NCBI GenBank assembly: GCA_964036045.1
Contig: OZ038379.1
Coordinates: 117,069,104-117,133,103, forward strand
DNA: 64,000 nucleotides
Direction: 5' to 3'
From: Eutreptiella sp. 'Long Island Sound 2002'
Taxonomy: Eukaryota; Euglenozoa; Euglenophyceae; Eutreptiales; Eutreptiaceae
Position 1 is the stretch's first letter. Each line of letters begins with the position of its first letter. The position numbers and the translations under genes are program-made. Shown here piece by piece: positions 1 to 10,395 of this stretch. The notes beneath the pieces are model-generated. The model did not search any database. It saw nothing but the letters and a program-made list of their open reading frames with translations, and was not told where the DNA came from.

Positions 1-2987
1 AGTGGTCCGGGAACAACTTTGGAAAAAATCATTTTTTTCGCCCCAGGGACCTTGGTGGACCCACTGTTCGCCCTGTCGTGCGCGGGCCGGGCTGCCCTCC
101 GACTGCACCAAGTGACCACTAGTACGGGGGTCTACGCGTCTCGTTGGGCCATTCCGAGGGGTGGAAACCACAAAAAGTTGGGGGTTGCGGGTGGACTAGG
201 TGCCCTCGGAATCGGATTTTGAGCCACGTAGACCAAGATACGGTCCGTGCTTGATTTCGGGGGGTTGGTGCACATTGCGCCGTTTTTGGGGCTTTTTGGC
301 ACCTTTTTGGGCCGTTTCTCGGACATATCGTGGATTTGAAGGGCACTAGAGGGCTCTTTGACACGGTGAAGTCAAGCCGCACGTGGACTGTGGCTAGCGT
401 TTCCCTTCGTTTGGCCGTTTTGGCTAGGTTTGGGGGCCGTTTTGGGCCAAAAAAGGCTGTTTTGGGGCACAAAACAGCGCAGATTTGGGAGGGCACCTCC
501 CGACTTGGCGCCACCGCCCCGGGCCGCCACTGGTGAGTTTTTGGCTCAAAATTTGGATTTGGCAAGGGCACCACCTAGGCTCCAAGATGGCTACATGGGC
601 AAATGATCCGAAGCGTTGGGACGGAGCAATGGCCAAAACAGCAAGGAGACGTGTTGTTGTTGCTTGTTGCTTGTTGTTGTTGCTTGTTGTTAGCTAAATT
701 TAAGGGGAGAGGGGTGTAGTAATATATATGTATATCCTCCAATCTACACCCCTCTCCCAACTCTAGGTGGCTCCACCACACGGCTCTAAGGTACGTGCGA
801 AGGGCACAAAGTGGTGCATACACGTGGTGGAAGGGCCTAAACTCCGTCAAAACGGGCACAAAACGGGCTGAAAACACTTGTTTGAGCATCCCAAATGGTC
901 CGGGATCACTTTTCGAAAAATGCATTTTTGACCCATTTTTGACCCATTTTTGGTCCCAAAATGGCCCATTTTCAAGGCATTTTGGGATTTACCATGAGCC
1001 AAAACCCGTCGCCACGGGCTCAAAATGGGCTAAAACCACTTGTTTGAGCATCATAAATGGTCCAGGATCATTTTTGGAAAAACGCGTTTTTGACCCATTT
1101 TTGACGCATTGTTGGTCCCAAAACAGCCCATTTTCAAGGCATTTTGGGATTTTCCATGGCCCAAAACGCGCCACCACGGGCTCAAAACGGCCTGAAACCA
1201 CTTGTTTGAGCATCCCAAGTGGTCTAGGAACAACTTTGGAAAAAATCATTTTTTTCGCCCTGGGGACCCTGTTGGACCCACCGTTGGCCCCCACTGTGCG
1301 TGGGCTGGGCTGCCGTCCGGCTGCACCAAGTGACCACTGTTACGGGGGTCTACGTGTCTCGTTGGGCGATTCTGAGGCTTGGAAACAATAAAAAGTGGGG
1401 GGTTCCGGGTGGACTAGGTGCCCTCGGAATTCGTTTTTGAGCCACGTAGCCCAAGATACGGCCCGTTCTTGGTTTCGGGGTGCTGGTGCACATTGCGCGG
1501 TTTTTGGGGCTTTTTGGCGCATTTTTGGGCCGTTTCTCGGACATATCGTGGATTTAGAGGGCACCAAAGGTCCCTTGGTTGCGAGAAAGTCAAGCCGCAC
1601 GTGGAGTGTAGCAGCCGTTTGCCTTCGTTTGGCTGTTTGGCACCCTTATTAGGGCTGTTTTGGGCGAAAAATGGCTGCTTTTGGCCCAAAACTGCGCAGA
1701 TTTGGGAGGGCACCTCCCGACTTGGCGCCACTGCCCGGGCCGCCACCGGTGAGTTTCTGGCTCAAAACTTGGATTTGGCAAGGCCACCACCTAGGCTCCA
1801 AGATGGCTACATGGGCAAAAGATCCGAAGCGTTGGGACAAAGCAATGGCCAAAACGGCATGGAGACGTGTTGTTGTTGTTGCTTGTTGTTGTTGTTGTTA
1901 GCTAAATTTAAGGGGAGAGGGTGTAGTAATATATATATCCTCCAATCTACACCCCTCTCCCAACTCTAGGTGGCTCCACCACACGGCTCTAAGGTACGTG
2001 CGAAGGGCACAAAGTGGTGCATACATGTGGTGGAAGTGGGTAAACTTGGTCAAAACGGGCTCAATACGGGCTAAAAACACTTGTTTGAGCATCATAAATG
2101 GTCCAGGATCACTTTTGGAAAAACGCGTTTTTGACCCATTTTTGACCGATTGTTGGTCCCAAAACGGCCCATTTTCAAGGCATTTTGGGATTTTCCATGG
2201 CCCAAAACGCGCCACCACGGGCTCAAAATGGCCCAAAATCACTTGTTTGAGCATCCCAAGTGGTCTAGGAACAACTTTGGAAAAAATGATTTTTTTCGCC
2301 CCGGGGACCCTGGTGGACCCACCGTTGGCCCCCACTGTGCGTGGGCTGGCCGGCCCTCCGGCTGCACCAAGTGACCACCAAGTGACCACTGGTACGGGGC
2401 TCTACGTGTCTCGTTGGGCGAGTCTGAGGCTTGGAAACCATAAAAAGTGGAGGGTTGCGGGTGGACTAGGTGCCCTCGGAATTCGTTTTTGAGCCACGTA
2501 GCCCAAGATACGGCCTGTGCGTGGTTTCGGGCTGCTGGTGCACATTGCGCAGATTTTGGGGCTTTCTGGCGCCTTTTTGGGCCGTTTCTTGGACATATCG
2601 TGGAGTTAGAGGGCACCAAAGGTCACTTGGTCACGAGAAAGTCAAGCCGCACGTGGAGTGTACCAGCCGTTTGCCTTCGTTTGGCTGTTTTGAACCCTTA
2701 GTAGGGCTATTTTGGGCGAAAAATGGCTGATTTTGTCCCAAAACTGCGCAGATTTGGGAGGGCACCTCCCAACTTAGCGCCACCGCCCTGGGCCGCCACC
2801 GGTGAGTTTCTGGCTCAAAACTTGGATTTGGCAAGGCCACCACCTAGGCTCCAAGGTTGCTACGTGGGCAAAAGATCCGAGGCGTTGGGACGCGGCAATG
2901 GCCAAAACGGCACGGAGAAGTGCTTGTTGTTGTTGTTGTTGTTGTTGTCGTTGCTTGTTAGCTAAATTTAAGGGGAGAGGGGTGTAG

Positions 2988-2990
<3 letters not shown>
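1..2990. repeat. Tandem satellite of ~1.1-1.2 kb units with ~160-bp sub-repeats
   Basis: Three head-to-tail copies are visible. The first is cut by the window edge; the others end at about 1935 and 2990. Each unit ends with a GTT-type triplet run, then the word AAGGGGAGAGG and a short TA run. Units 2 and 3 are about 1205 and 1066 bp long. The difference is explained by an internal ~160-bp sub-repeat that starts with CTTGTTTGAGCATC (near 878, 1040 and 1200 in unit 2; one fewer in unit 3). Open frames here occur on both strands in all phases and follow the repeat, so I call no gene. A diverged copy occurs at 56.7-57.5 kb. Confidence 0.9.

Positions 2991-3039
<49 letters not shown>
2989..3039. 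repeat. (TA)n microsatellite, left border of piggyBac fragment 1
   Basis: An uninterrupted TA run of about 50 bp. It continues the TA stub that ends each satellite unit and is followed at once by the piggyBac-derived sequence. An equivalent run at 7792-7847 precedes the second piggyBac copy, so the pair marks the borders of a direct duplication. Confidence 0.95.
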
Positions 3040-3043
<4 letters not shown>

Positions 3044-3412
3044 CATCAATGATTGTCATGGACTGTTTCTCGGAAAAAGCGTTTTGACCCCGCGTTATTT
3101 GTGCTCTACGTGTTGCGCATGCTGTCTCTCCTCGTGTCCCCGGCATCAGGTACGGTCGTTGTGCGCGTTCAGAGCGTCCCGGGCGTTCACTCCGTGTAGG
3201 GCTCCGGGGACAACTTTAGTGTTAGGCGCGTCCATCGTCCTTTGTGCGGACAGCTTCTTCGGAAGTCATGGGCTTGCTGAGGAATTCGCGGCCCAACGTC
3301 GGCCGTTTCTCATGCTTTCAAAGCGTGATAAGCGAGATGCCGGCCTTACAAGGGCAGCCGCCCTTACCCAGGAGGGCGACATGGCACGGGCAATTGTGGC
3401 CGACAAGAACTA
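3040..3412 (+). pseudogene. piggyBac transposase fragment, copy 1 (fused to LHC sequence)
   Basis: Nearly identical over ~370 bp to 7848-8221. The frame opening at 3084 carries the piggyBac core signature [13 protein letters not shown], which matches the strand holding the second catalytic Asp of piggyBac transposases. It then reads to ADKNY, where similarity to copy 2 stops abruptly near 3412. The frame continues without a break into a light-harvesting protein ([12 protein letters not shown]), giving a 268-codon chimeric ORF (3084-3890). N-terminal transposase parts, the third catalytic residue and the Cys-rich tail are missing. The fusion is most simply a rearrangement product; whether the chimera is transcribed cannot be seen. 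Confidence 0.8.
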
Positions 3413-4097
3413 TGCTGCAAGAACTAAGAAGGCTGGTGCTCATATCTTCCCTGAGGGCGGTCTGGGCTACCTTGGCAGATCCAACCTGGTGCACGCCCAG
3501 TCCATCTTTGCTATCGCGGCCCGCCAGTTTGTCCTGATGGGTGCCTTCGAGGCCTACCGTGTGAAGGGTGGTCCTCTGCGCGTGGATCTGTATCTGCTCC
3601 ACCCTGGTGAAGCCTTCGACCCTCTGGTTTTGGCTGACGACCCTGACACTTTTGCTGAGCTGAACTTGAAGAAGATCAAGAACGGCCGTTTGGCTATATT
3701 TTCTGTGTTCGGCTACTACGTGCGGGCCATCGCGACTTGTGAGGGTCCCGTTGAGAGCTGGGGCTCCCACATCGCCGACCCATACGCCGTGAAAGGTATG
3801 ACTAGCGTCAACGTTACCCTGTTCGCTCGTACCCCTATGGCCATGTACGCCACCGCTGTCTGGTACGGCCTAGAGCGCCACAAGTGGTAGGGCCCATTCT
3901 CTGATGCCTCCACCCCTGATTACCTCACTGGTGAGTACCCTGGTGACTACGGTTGGTACTTCGCCGCATACCGTGAGGCCCAGTTGATCCACGCATGTTG
4001 GGCTATGTTTGGCACTTTGGGCTGCTTGACCCCTGAGTTGTTGGCCAAGTACGCAGGTGTGCAGTTCGATGCGTCTGCGTGGTTCCAAGCCATCTGA
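3413..4097 (+). pseudogene. LHCII-type chlorophyll a/b-binding repeat, block 1 and start of next repeat
   Basis: Translated sequence shows hallmarks of the LHC family: the helix-1 region ([20 protein letters not shown]), the GGP linker, [15 protein letters not shown], and the pigment-binding helix-3 motif [16 protein letters not shown]. One repeat runs without a Met into the next (WYGLERHKW, then [22 protein letters not shown]), so the ancestral gene was a polyprotein of tandem antenna units, normally cleaved and inserted in thylakoid membranes to bind chlorophyll. Decay: TAG at 3888-3890 exactly at the repeat junction, loss of the usual stretch between GDYGW and FAAYREA, and TGA at 4095-4097 after AWFQAI. 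The upstream end is fused to the piggyBac fragment. Function as an antenna protein is unlikely. Confidence 0.9.
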
Positions 4098-4489
4098 GTG
4101 TTTAACAGTGTCTATCAGGTGGCCAAGGTGCGTGTCGTGCGACGTGCTTCGCAACCTGTCATGCATCGTGCTTCGCATAGTGCGCGAGAACCACCGGAGG
4201 GGGCAGAAGCAGGGCAACTAGAAGGCAGGAGAAGGTGAGGGCAATAGCAACATAGGTGCCCAAACAACGGGCGCGGGAAGGGAGAGGGAGGGGGGAGGGG
4301 ACGGGTTAAGCTGCGCACATTGCTTGCATAGTGCGTGCGCAGACAGAGGGGGCAGGAGAAGGACGGAGGGGCGGGGACAGAGCGCCAGGAGGTGGGACGC
4401 CGCACGGCCAGGTGCAGGGGTGAAGGGTGCGGCATGACAGGGTGTGCCTCGTATGGTGTCACGCGTAGTGCCTGTAGTAATGAACTGGC
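4098..4489. repeat. Non-coding spacer inside the LHC array, copy 1
   Basis: About 390 bp separating two LHC blocks. It is closely related to 4825-5214: both start near GTTTAACAG and the word GTGGCCAAGGTG, contain a purine-rich stretch with GAACCACCGGAGGGGGCAG, and end in GTGCCTGTAGTAAT just before GAGGTGCTGCAC of the LHC coding sequence. It may be a former intron amplified with the array or an inserted repeat; no clear GT-AG pair restores a frame. Confidence 0.8.
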
Positions 4490-4824
4490 CTGAGGTGCTG
4501 CACGGCCGCTGGGCTATGTTGGGTACACACTGGTGCCAGACCTCCGAGCTGCAGCAGCAGTACAGTGCTATGGGCAATGGGGCCAGCAAAGGTGTGTGGT
4601 TCAAGGCTGGTGCCTCCACCCCTGACTTCCTTACTGGTGAGTACCCTGGTGATTTCGGTTGGGACGCCGCCGGTTTGGCCGCAGACCCTACCACCTTTCC
4701 CGCATACCGTGAGGCCGAGTAGATCCACGCTCGTTGGGCTATGTAGGGCACTAAGGGCTGGTGGACCCCAGAGCTGTTCGCCAAGTACGTTGGTGTGCAA
4801 TTCGATGTGTCTGCGTGGTTCTAG
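4490..4824 (+). pseudogene. LHCII-type repeat, block 2 (internally deleted)
   Basis: Reads [16 protein letters not shown] (first-helix chlorophyll-binding E/H-R motif), then [10 protein letters not shown], and jumps directly to [20 protein letters not shown], the N-terminal segment of the following unit. The middle and last helices are therefore deleted. In-frame stops follow at 4720-4722, 4744-4746 and 4822-4824. Flanked on both sides by the repeated ~390-bp spacer. Confidence 0.85.
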
Positions 4825-5214
4825 GCTTTCAAGGTGTTTAACAGGTGGCCAAGGTGCATGTCGTGCGACGTGCTTTGCAACTTGTCATGCATAGTGCTTC
4901 GCGTAATGTGCGAGAACCACCGGAGGGGGCAGAAGCAGGGCAACCAGAAGGCAGGAGAAGGAGAGGGCAACAGCAACACAGGTGCCCAAACAACGGGCGC
5001 GGGGAGGGAGAGGGAGGGGCGGGGGGACGGGTGTGCATCGCACATTGCACGCACAGTACGTGCACAGACAGAGGGGGCAGGAGAAGGACGGAGGGGCGGG
5101 GACGGAGTGCTAGGAGGTAGGACGCCGCACGGCCATGTGCAGGGGTGACGAGTGGGGCAGGGCAGGGTGTGCCTCGTATAGTGTCACGCGTAGTGCCTGT
5201 AGTAATAAACTGGC
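4825..5214. repeat. Non-coding spacer inside the LHC array, copy 2
   Basis: Second copy of the spacer at 4098-4489, in the same orientation and position relative to LHC coding blocks, giving a spacer-plus-block period of about 720-730 bp here. Differences from copy 1 are scattered point changes and small indels, so duplication is not very recent. Confidence 0.8.
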
Positions 5215-5759
5215 CTGAGGTGCTGCACGGCCGCTTGGCATGCTCTGGTGCGTGACCCCTGAGCTGCTGCAGAAGTACACTGCTATCGACAATGGTGCTA
5301 GTAAAGGTGTGTGGTTCAAGGTTGCTGCCGCGATCTTCGAGTCTCATGGCTTGAACTACATGGGTGCCCCCGCGTTGGTGCGTGCCCAGTCCATCTTTGC
5401 CGTGTTGGCCTGCCAGCTTGTCATGATGGGTGCCATCGAGGCTTTCCGTGTGATCGGTGGTCCATTCGGTGGACGAGATCTTGATCTGGTGTACCCTAGT
5501 GACAAGTCATTTTACCCTCTGGGTTTGGCCGACGACCCTGATGTGGCTGCCGAGCTGAAGGAGAAGGAGATCAGGAGCGGCCATTTGGCGATGCTCTCCA
5601 AGTTCGGCTACTATGTGCAGGTGCTGTCACCGGCCAAGGCCCTGTTGAGAACTGGGCCTCCGACATTGCTGATCCATTTGCGGTGAACAGGTTGACCCTT
5701 GAGATTGGCACCGAATACACGCCATCTGTTGCCATGTTCGCAGCTGCTGGGAAGTAGAC
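5215..5759 (+). pseudogene. LHCII-type repeat, block 3
   Basis: Carries [20 protein letters not shown], the helix-2 stretch with [55 protein letters not shown] and the third-helix motif [16 protein letters not shown] one-base loss relative to the later units near 5623 shifts the frame after YYVQ. The repeat end reads [19 protein letters not shown] and then TAG. The ATG at 5240 is only an internal Met created by a small deletion in the first-helix segment. Length and motif order match a full antenna unit, so it was a complete repeat before decay. Confidence 0.9.
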
Positions 5760-6504
5760 GGCCGCCGCCCCAAGGTGGATTTGTCTGGCTGGTATGGCCC
5801 TAACTGCAAGAAGTGGTTGGGCCCTAACGCTGCAGGCAGCAGCGTCCCAGACTACTTGACCGGTGAGTACCCTGGTGACGACGGTTGGGACAGCGCTAGG
5901 CCTGCAACAGACCCTAAGGCCATCAAGCGCCTCCGCAAGGCTGAGGTGCTGCACGATCGCTGGGCTATGTTGGGTACTCTCTGGTGCCTAACCCTGTAAC
6001 CCGCGAGCTGCTACAGAAGTACACCTCTATCGACAATGGTGCCAGTAAAGGTGTGTGGTTCAAGGCTGCTGCCGTGATCTTCGAGTCTTACCGCTTGAAC
6101 TACATGGGTCCCCCCGCGTTGGTGCGCGCCCAGGCCATCCTTGCCTTGTTGGCCTGCCAGCTTGTCCTGATGGGTGCCATCGAGGCTTACCGTGTGATCG
6201 GTGGTCCATTCGGTGGACGAGACCTTGATCTGGTGTACCCCGGTGGCGAGTGATTTAACCCTCTGGGTTTGGGCGACGACCCTGATGTGGCTGCCGAGCT
6301 GAAGGAGAAGGAGATTAGGAGCGGCCATTTGGCGATGGTCTCCAAGTTCGGCTACTATGAGCAGCCTGCCGTCACCGGCCAGGGCCCTGCTGAGAACTGG
6401 GCCTCCCACATTGCTTATCCATTTGCGGTGAACAGGTTGACCCTTGAGATTGGCACCCAGTACACGCCATCTGTTGCCATGTTCACAGTTGCTGGGAAGT
6501 AGAC
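5760..6504 (+). pseudogene. LHCII-type repeat, block 4
   Basis: A full-length antenna unit about 745 bp long: [17 protein letters not shown] at the start, [23 protein letters not shown], helix 2 and helix 3 motifs, ending VAMFTVAGK followed by TAG. Breaks: a frameshift near 5990 in CLTPELLQ, TGA at 6251-6253 where a Ser codon is expected before FNPLG, and the terminal TAG near 6498. The terminal TAG plus shift is shared with block 3, and the TGA with block 5, so the units were amplified after those mutations arose. Confidence 0.9.
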
Positions 6505-7397
6505 GGCCGCCGCCCCAAGGTGGATTTGTCTGGCTGGTATGGCCCTAACTGCAAGAAGTGGTTGGGCCCTAACACTGCAGGCAGCAGCGTCCCAGACTAC
6601 TTGACCGGTGAGTACCCTGGTGACTACGGTTGGGGCAGGGTTGGGCCTGCAGCAGACCCCAATGCCATCGAGCGCCTCCGCAAGGCTGAGGTGCTGCACG
6701 ATCGCTGGGCTATGTTGGGTACTGTCTGGTGCCTAACCCGCGAGCTGCTACAGAAGTACACCTCTATCGACAATGGTGCCAGCAAAGGTGTGTAGTTCAA
6801 GGCTGGTGCCGTGATCTTCGAGTCTTATGGCTTGAACTACATGGGTGCCCCCGCGTTGGTGCGCGCCCAGTCCATCCTTGCCGTGTTGGCCTGCCAGCTT
6901 GTCGTGATGGGTGCCATCGAGGCTTACCGTGTGATCGGTGGTCCGTTCGGTGGACAGGACCTTGATCTGGTGTACCCTAGTGGCAAGTGATTTAACCCTC
7001 TGGGTTTGGCCGACGACCTTGATGTGGCTGCCGAGCTGAAGGTGAAGGAGATCAGGAGCGGCCGTTTGGCGATGGTCTCCAAGTTCGGCTACTATGTGCA
7101 AGCTGCCGTCACCGGCCAGGGCCCTGTTGAGAACTGGGCCTCCCACGTTGCTGATTTATTGGCGTTGAACAGGTTGACCCTTGAGATTGCCATGCACTCC
7201 ATGCCATCAGTTGCCATGTTCGTAGCTGCTGGGCAGAAGCAGGAGGCCACCCCCAAGGTGGATTTGTCTGACTGGTATGGTCTTGACCGCAAGAAGTGGT
7301 TGGGCCCCAACACGGCGGACAGCTATGTTTTTGATTACTTGACCGGTGAGTACCCTGGTGACCACGGTTGGGACAGCGCTGGGCCTGCAGCAGGCCC
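6505..7397 (+). pseudogene. LHCII-type repeat, block 5 with start of a sixth unit
   Basis: One reading frame runs through the whole block except for TAG at 6793-6795 and TGA at 6988-6990. All expected motifs are present: [20 protein letters not shown], helix 2, [13 protein letters not shown], and the pigment-binding [15 protein letters not shown]. The unit end ([24 protein letters not shown]) passes directly into the next N-terminus and stops being LHC-like at about 7397, inside [11 protein letters not shown]. This junction proves the head-to-tail polyprotein layout. It is the best-preserved unit of the array. Confidence 0.9.
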
Positions 7398-7787
7398 CAA
7401 GACATACGGGCCAGCACGTGGGTTGCATCAACATCTTCAATCTCGTCTTGTGCCCATGCTTGCTGCTTTGTTTCTTGGTTGCTGCAGTGCTGCCCCCCTA
7501 GGCATTGTGCTTGCTTGTTGCAGTGCTGCTGCTCTGCCATGCCTTGCCCCTTACCCCCGGCGAACAAACGGACCAGCGTCCGTCGCCGTTGCTAATGCTA
7601 ATGCTCTGCAGTTGCCACTGCCCTCAAAGCCTGGTTGGCCGGTATCCGCGGTCCTCTTGGTCCCCCGTCATGCTGTGGGCCACCTCAGGCAGCCCTGGGA
7701 CCCACGGGATTGAGCAAGGCACGAACCACCTGTCGGTGCGAGATGCCCGGTAACTCCAGTAGACGGCATGATAAGTGGTTATGACTA

Positions 7788-7791
<4 letters not shown>
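7398..7791. other. Non-LHC segment between the array and the second piggyBac copy
   Basis: About 390 bp with T/C-rich stretches and CTGCTG words. The frame of LHC block 5 stays open into it until 7713, but the translation has no LHC or other recognisable character. No counterpart was seen next to the first piggyBac copy. Confidence 0.6.

Positions 7792-7847
<56 letters not shown>
7792..7847. repeat. (TA)n microsatellite, left border of piggyBac fragment 2
   Basis: A TA run of about 56 bp followed immediately by the same sequence that follows the TA run at 2989-3039. Confidence 0.95.
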
Positions 7848-7849
<2 letters not shown>

Positions 7850-8751
7850 TCACCAATGATTGTCATGGACTGTTTCTCGGAAAAACCGTTGTGACCCCGC
7901 GTTCTTCGTTTTCTACGTGTTGCGCATGCTGTCTCTCCTCGCGTCCCCGGCATCAGGTACGGTCGTTGTGCGCGTTCAGAGCGTCCCGGGCGTTGTCTCC
8001 GTGTAGGGCTCCGGGGACAGCTTTAGTGTTAGGCGCGTCCACCGTCCTTTGTGCGGACAGCTTCTTCGGAAGTCATGGGCTTGCCGAGGAATTCGCGGCC
8101 CAACGTCGGCCGTTTCTCATGCTTTCAAAGCGTGATAAGCGAGATGCCGGCCTTACAAGGGCAGCCGCCCTTACCCAGGAGGGCGACATGGCACGGGCAA
8201 TTTTGGCCGACAAGAACTATGAACTTGCCGTGTACAAGAACCCGAAGGTGGGGCACAAACCCCCACGCTTGGTCCCCTTCCTTACCAATTGTTGCTATGG
8301 GGAGGAGGTGCCCAAAGACCGGAGAGGGAACCCTCTCCCTCCGGTCGTAGCGTGCTACCGGGAGTCCTCCCGTGCCGTAGAAGGGGCCAACCAAATGGCG
8401 CTGCAAATGCGCCAACTGGGGAGGCAAATGACCTGGAGCCACGTTGTGCGCGCGTTCATGGTGCGGTACGCGGCCGGCAATGCCCTTGCCACCGCCAAGG
8501 CATTGGGATTGGTGGACGACAAGACCACCATGTGGGAATTCCACTGGGACATCCTCAAGCAGCGGTACTTTAGCGGCGCGGAGTTCAACAACACAACGCC
8601 AACCGCTGCGGTCCCTACGGTGCATGCACCGAAGTGCTTTGCGGGCCGCCTGTTGTGCACGCATTGCCGCAATGGGAGTACGCGTTGGGCGTGTGGAGCG
8701 TGCGGGAAGCACATGCACATCAAGTGCTTCGGGGACGCCCACGACGTGTAG
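7848..8751 (+). pseudogene. piggyBac-like transposase, C-terminal two-thirds
   Basis: The frame 7891-8751 (286 codons) matches the distal catalytic half of piggyBac transposases, the DDE enzymes that cut and paste at TTAA. Residue 56 is the Asp of [25 protein letters not shown] and GNPLPPVVACYRESSRAVEGANQM (residues 124-169) align with the region of the third catalytic Asp, where this copy has Glu at 164. A Cys/His tail (C256, C259, C268, C271, H274, C279) fits the piggyBac C-terminal zinc-binding domain. The N-terminal domain and first catalytic Asp are absent upstream of the TA run, so the copy is 5'-truncated or its early exons lie elsewhere. The first ~40 residues do not resemble piggyBac; a possible intron is bounded by CAG-GTACGG and GGGGACAG. 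Stop is TAG. Confidence 0.8.
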
Positions 8752-9497
8752 TCTGTCCTGGGCGTGGTGGGGCAGAACGAGATGGTCATGGGGGCGGAGC
8801 CTCTGCCATCCCTACCCATGGGACCAGTGCGAACCCTGGAGGAACAGCCGCGCAGGCTGGATACCCAACCGTGAGGACGCCCCCCCCCCCCCCCCCCAAC
8901 AATGGTACTCTGTTCCACAACACGTCGTGCGCGTCGTACGCGTTGCACGCGTATTCCACGCGTGGCTCTCCATGTGTCCCTGGAGCCACACCAATTCGTT
9001 CTGCGCGTTCCGGACGTTGTGCGTGTCGTACAACCTTTTTTTAAATTCGTCCAGAACGCCTGGAACATTTCATGTGTCTCTCGTCACAAATGATGTCTCC
9101 GTAGACAAAGGAATATGACGTCGGGAGGGAGTTCATGAGCCAATTGGCCACAGAGTCCCACAAAGTGTGACTCTCCCGTCCCGAGGCACAAGAGTGCCTC
9201 AACAAGTCCCGAGTACGCCCCAGGGGCACCATGCCATGGGCATCGTGGGAGTTGTAGCTACACCAACTGGCGGAGCGACAAGGGGTTCCCGGCACGGTCT
9301 TGAACTAGGTGTGCCAGGCGCTGGGGCGCACGTAGCTGCCGCACAGGTGCAAAACAAAGCGCGCGCTCACACACACACACACACCCCTACCTGTTTTGCT
9401 ATGCCCGAAAGCAAGACATCCCGACTTTGCATTCTCGTAACAGCCCCTTTTGCACACCACACCACACCACACCAAGAAGCGCGGCGGTGTATTGCCA
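8752..9497. other. No recognisable gene; homopolymer and CA run
   Basis: Contains a C-tract near 8880-8898 and a short (CA)n run near 9369-9382. Overlapping frames on both strands translate to low-information Cys/Arg-rich sequence. I see no gene. Confidence 0.6.
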
Positions 9498-9905
9498 CAA
9501 TTCCACTGCCCAGTACCCCCACGCAATGTGGCAACGTTCTGCAAGCTTTCCACTGCCCAATGCCGCCGGGAGTCGCTTGGTATTGCGGCTGTTCCACTGC
9601 CCACTGCCCCCACGTAGTATGGCAGTCTTCCGCAGGAGTTCCACTGCCCGGTGCCCCGCGGCCGTGCGGCAGTATATCGCACGACTTCTACTGCTCACTA
9701 CTCCCACGGGGTGTGTCATTGCGCTACCGGAGTTACATTGCCCGGTGCCCCCGGGCAGAGCGGTGGCATATTGCACGAGTTCCACCGTCCGCTGCCCCTT
9801 GCCTCTGAGGCAGTGTGCTGCAAGAGTTTCACTGCCCATTGCCGCGAGGCAGCGAGCCAATATGCCATAGGAGCCCCACCGCCCAGTGCCCTCAGGGAGT
9901 GCAGG
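9498..9905. repeat. ~47-bp tandem minisatellite
   Basis: Eight to nine degenerate head-to-tail copies, each opening with a variant of TTCCACTGCCC and ending with a variant of GCACGAG, at spacings of 42-48 bp (starts near 9499, 9547, 9592, 9639, 9687, 9733, 9779, 9826). A period not divisible by three and open frames in several phases argue against a coding repeat. Confidence 0.85.
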
Positions 9906-10142
9906 GAGAGGGATTTGAACTCAAAAGTTGCCGCATGCCGGCCCACCTAATCACACAAAACGCCGGAACTATGCCTCCGCCACCTTCAACAAGCGATATG
10001 TGACTAGGCACAAAGTCGCCTCGAAGTGCGGAAGCTCACTTTTTAGGGGTACTGTCTGTGACAACTCCCGCCGGAGCCCCCCCCCCCCCCACCGCGGTCC
10101 GCCCCGTGTCAAGGGGGGCTACTCTTAACCCCCCCCCCCGTG

Positions 10143-10395
10143 GTTGGGGAGGAGGCCACGCCACCATCCATTGCCTAACCCCGGCCAGCCTACCAACAAG
10201 GGGCTATTGGGGTGCCCCCTAGCCTTGGGAGCGGGCCGCCATACGAGCCATTGACAAACCACGGCCACAAAACCAAAATCGGGACATCCCGGTGCTTGCT
10301 AGTATGGGGAGTGGGCCACCCCAACCACCGATCAATAAACACCGGCCACCTTGCCAATGGGTGGCTTTCAGGGTGCCCCGTAGGCTAGGGAGGGC
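10143..10395. repeat. ~84-bp degenerate tandem repeat, three copies
   Basis: Three copies share the order GGCCGCC/GGCCACC, CCATTGAC/CCGATCAA, CCGGCCAxC, a GGTGCC(C/T) core and an ending (C/A)TxGGGA. The copy junctions fall near 10226 and 10311. Preceded by C-tracts at about 10080-10140. Confidence 0.6.

Noticed and set aside
1-2990. Many 60-180-codon ORFs in the satellite
   Set aside because: They recur with the repeat in all six frames and follow its period, so they are not genes.
3084-3890. A functional piggyBac-LHC fusion protein
   Set aside because: The ORF is open, but it lacks most of the transposase and ends at a stop inside the LHC repeat; more likely a rearrangement by-product.
9498-9905. 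CRISPR-like array
   Set aside because: Units are contiguous and degenerate without unique spacers, and the genome is eukaryotic.
9901-9925. tRNA T-arm (GGGATTTGAACTC)
   Set aside because: No matching A box or acceptor stem in the ~80 bp on either side.
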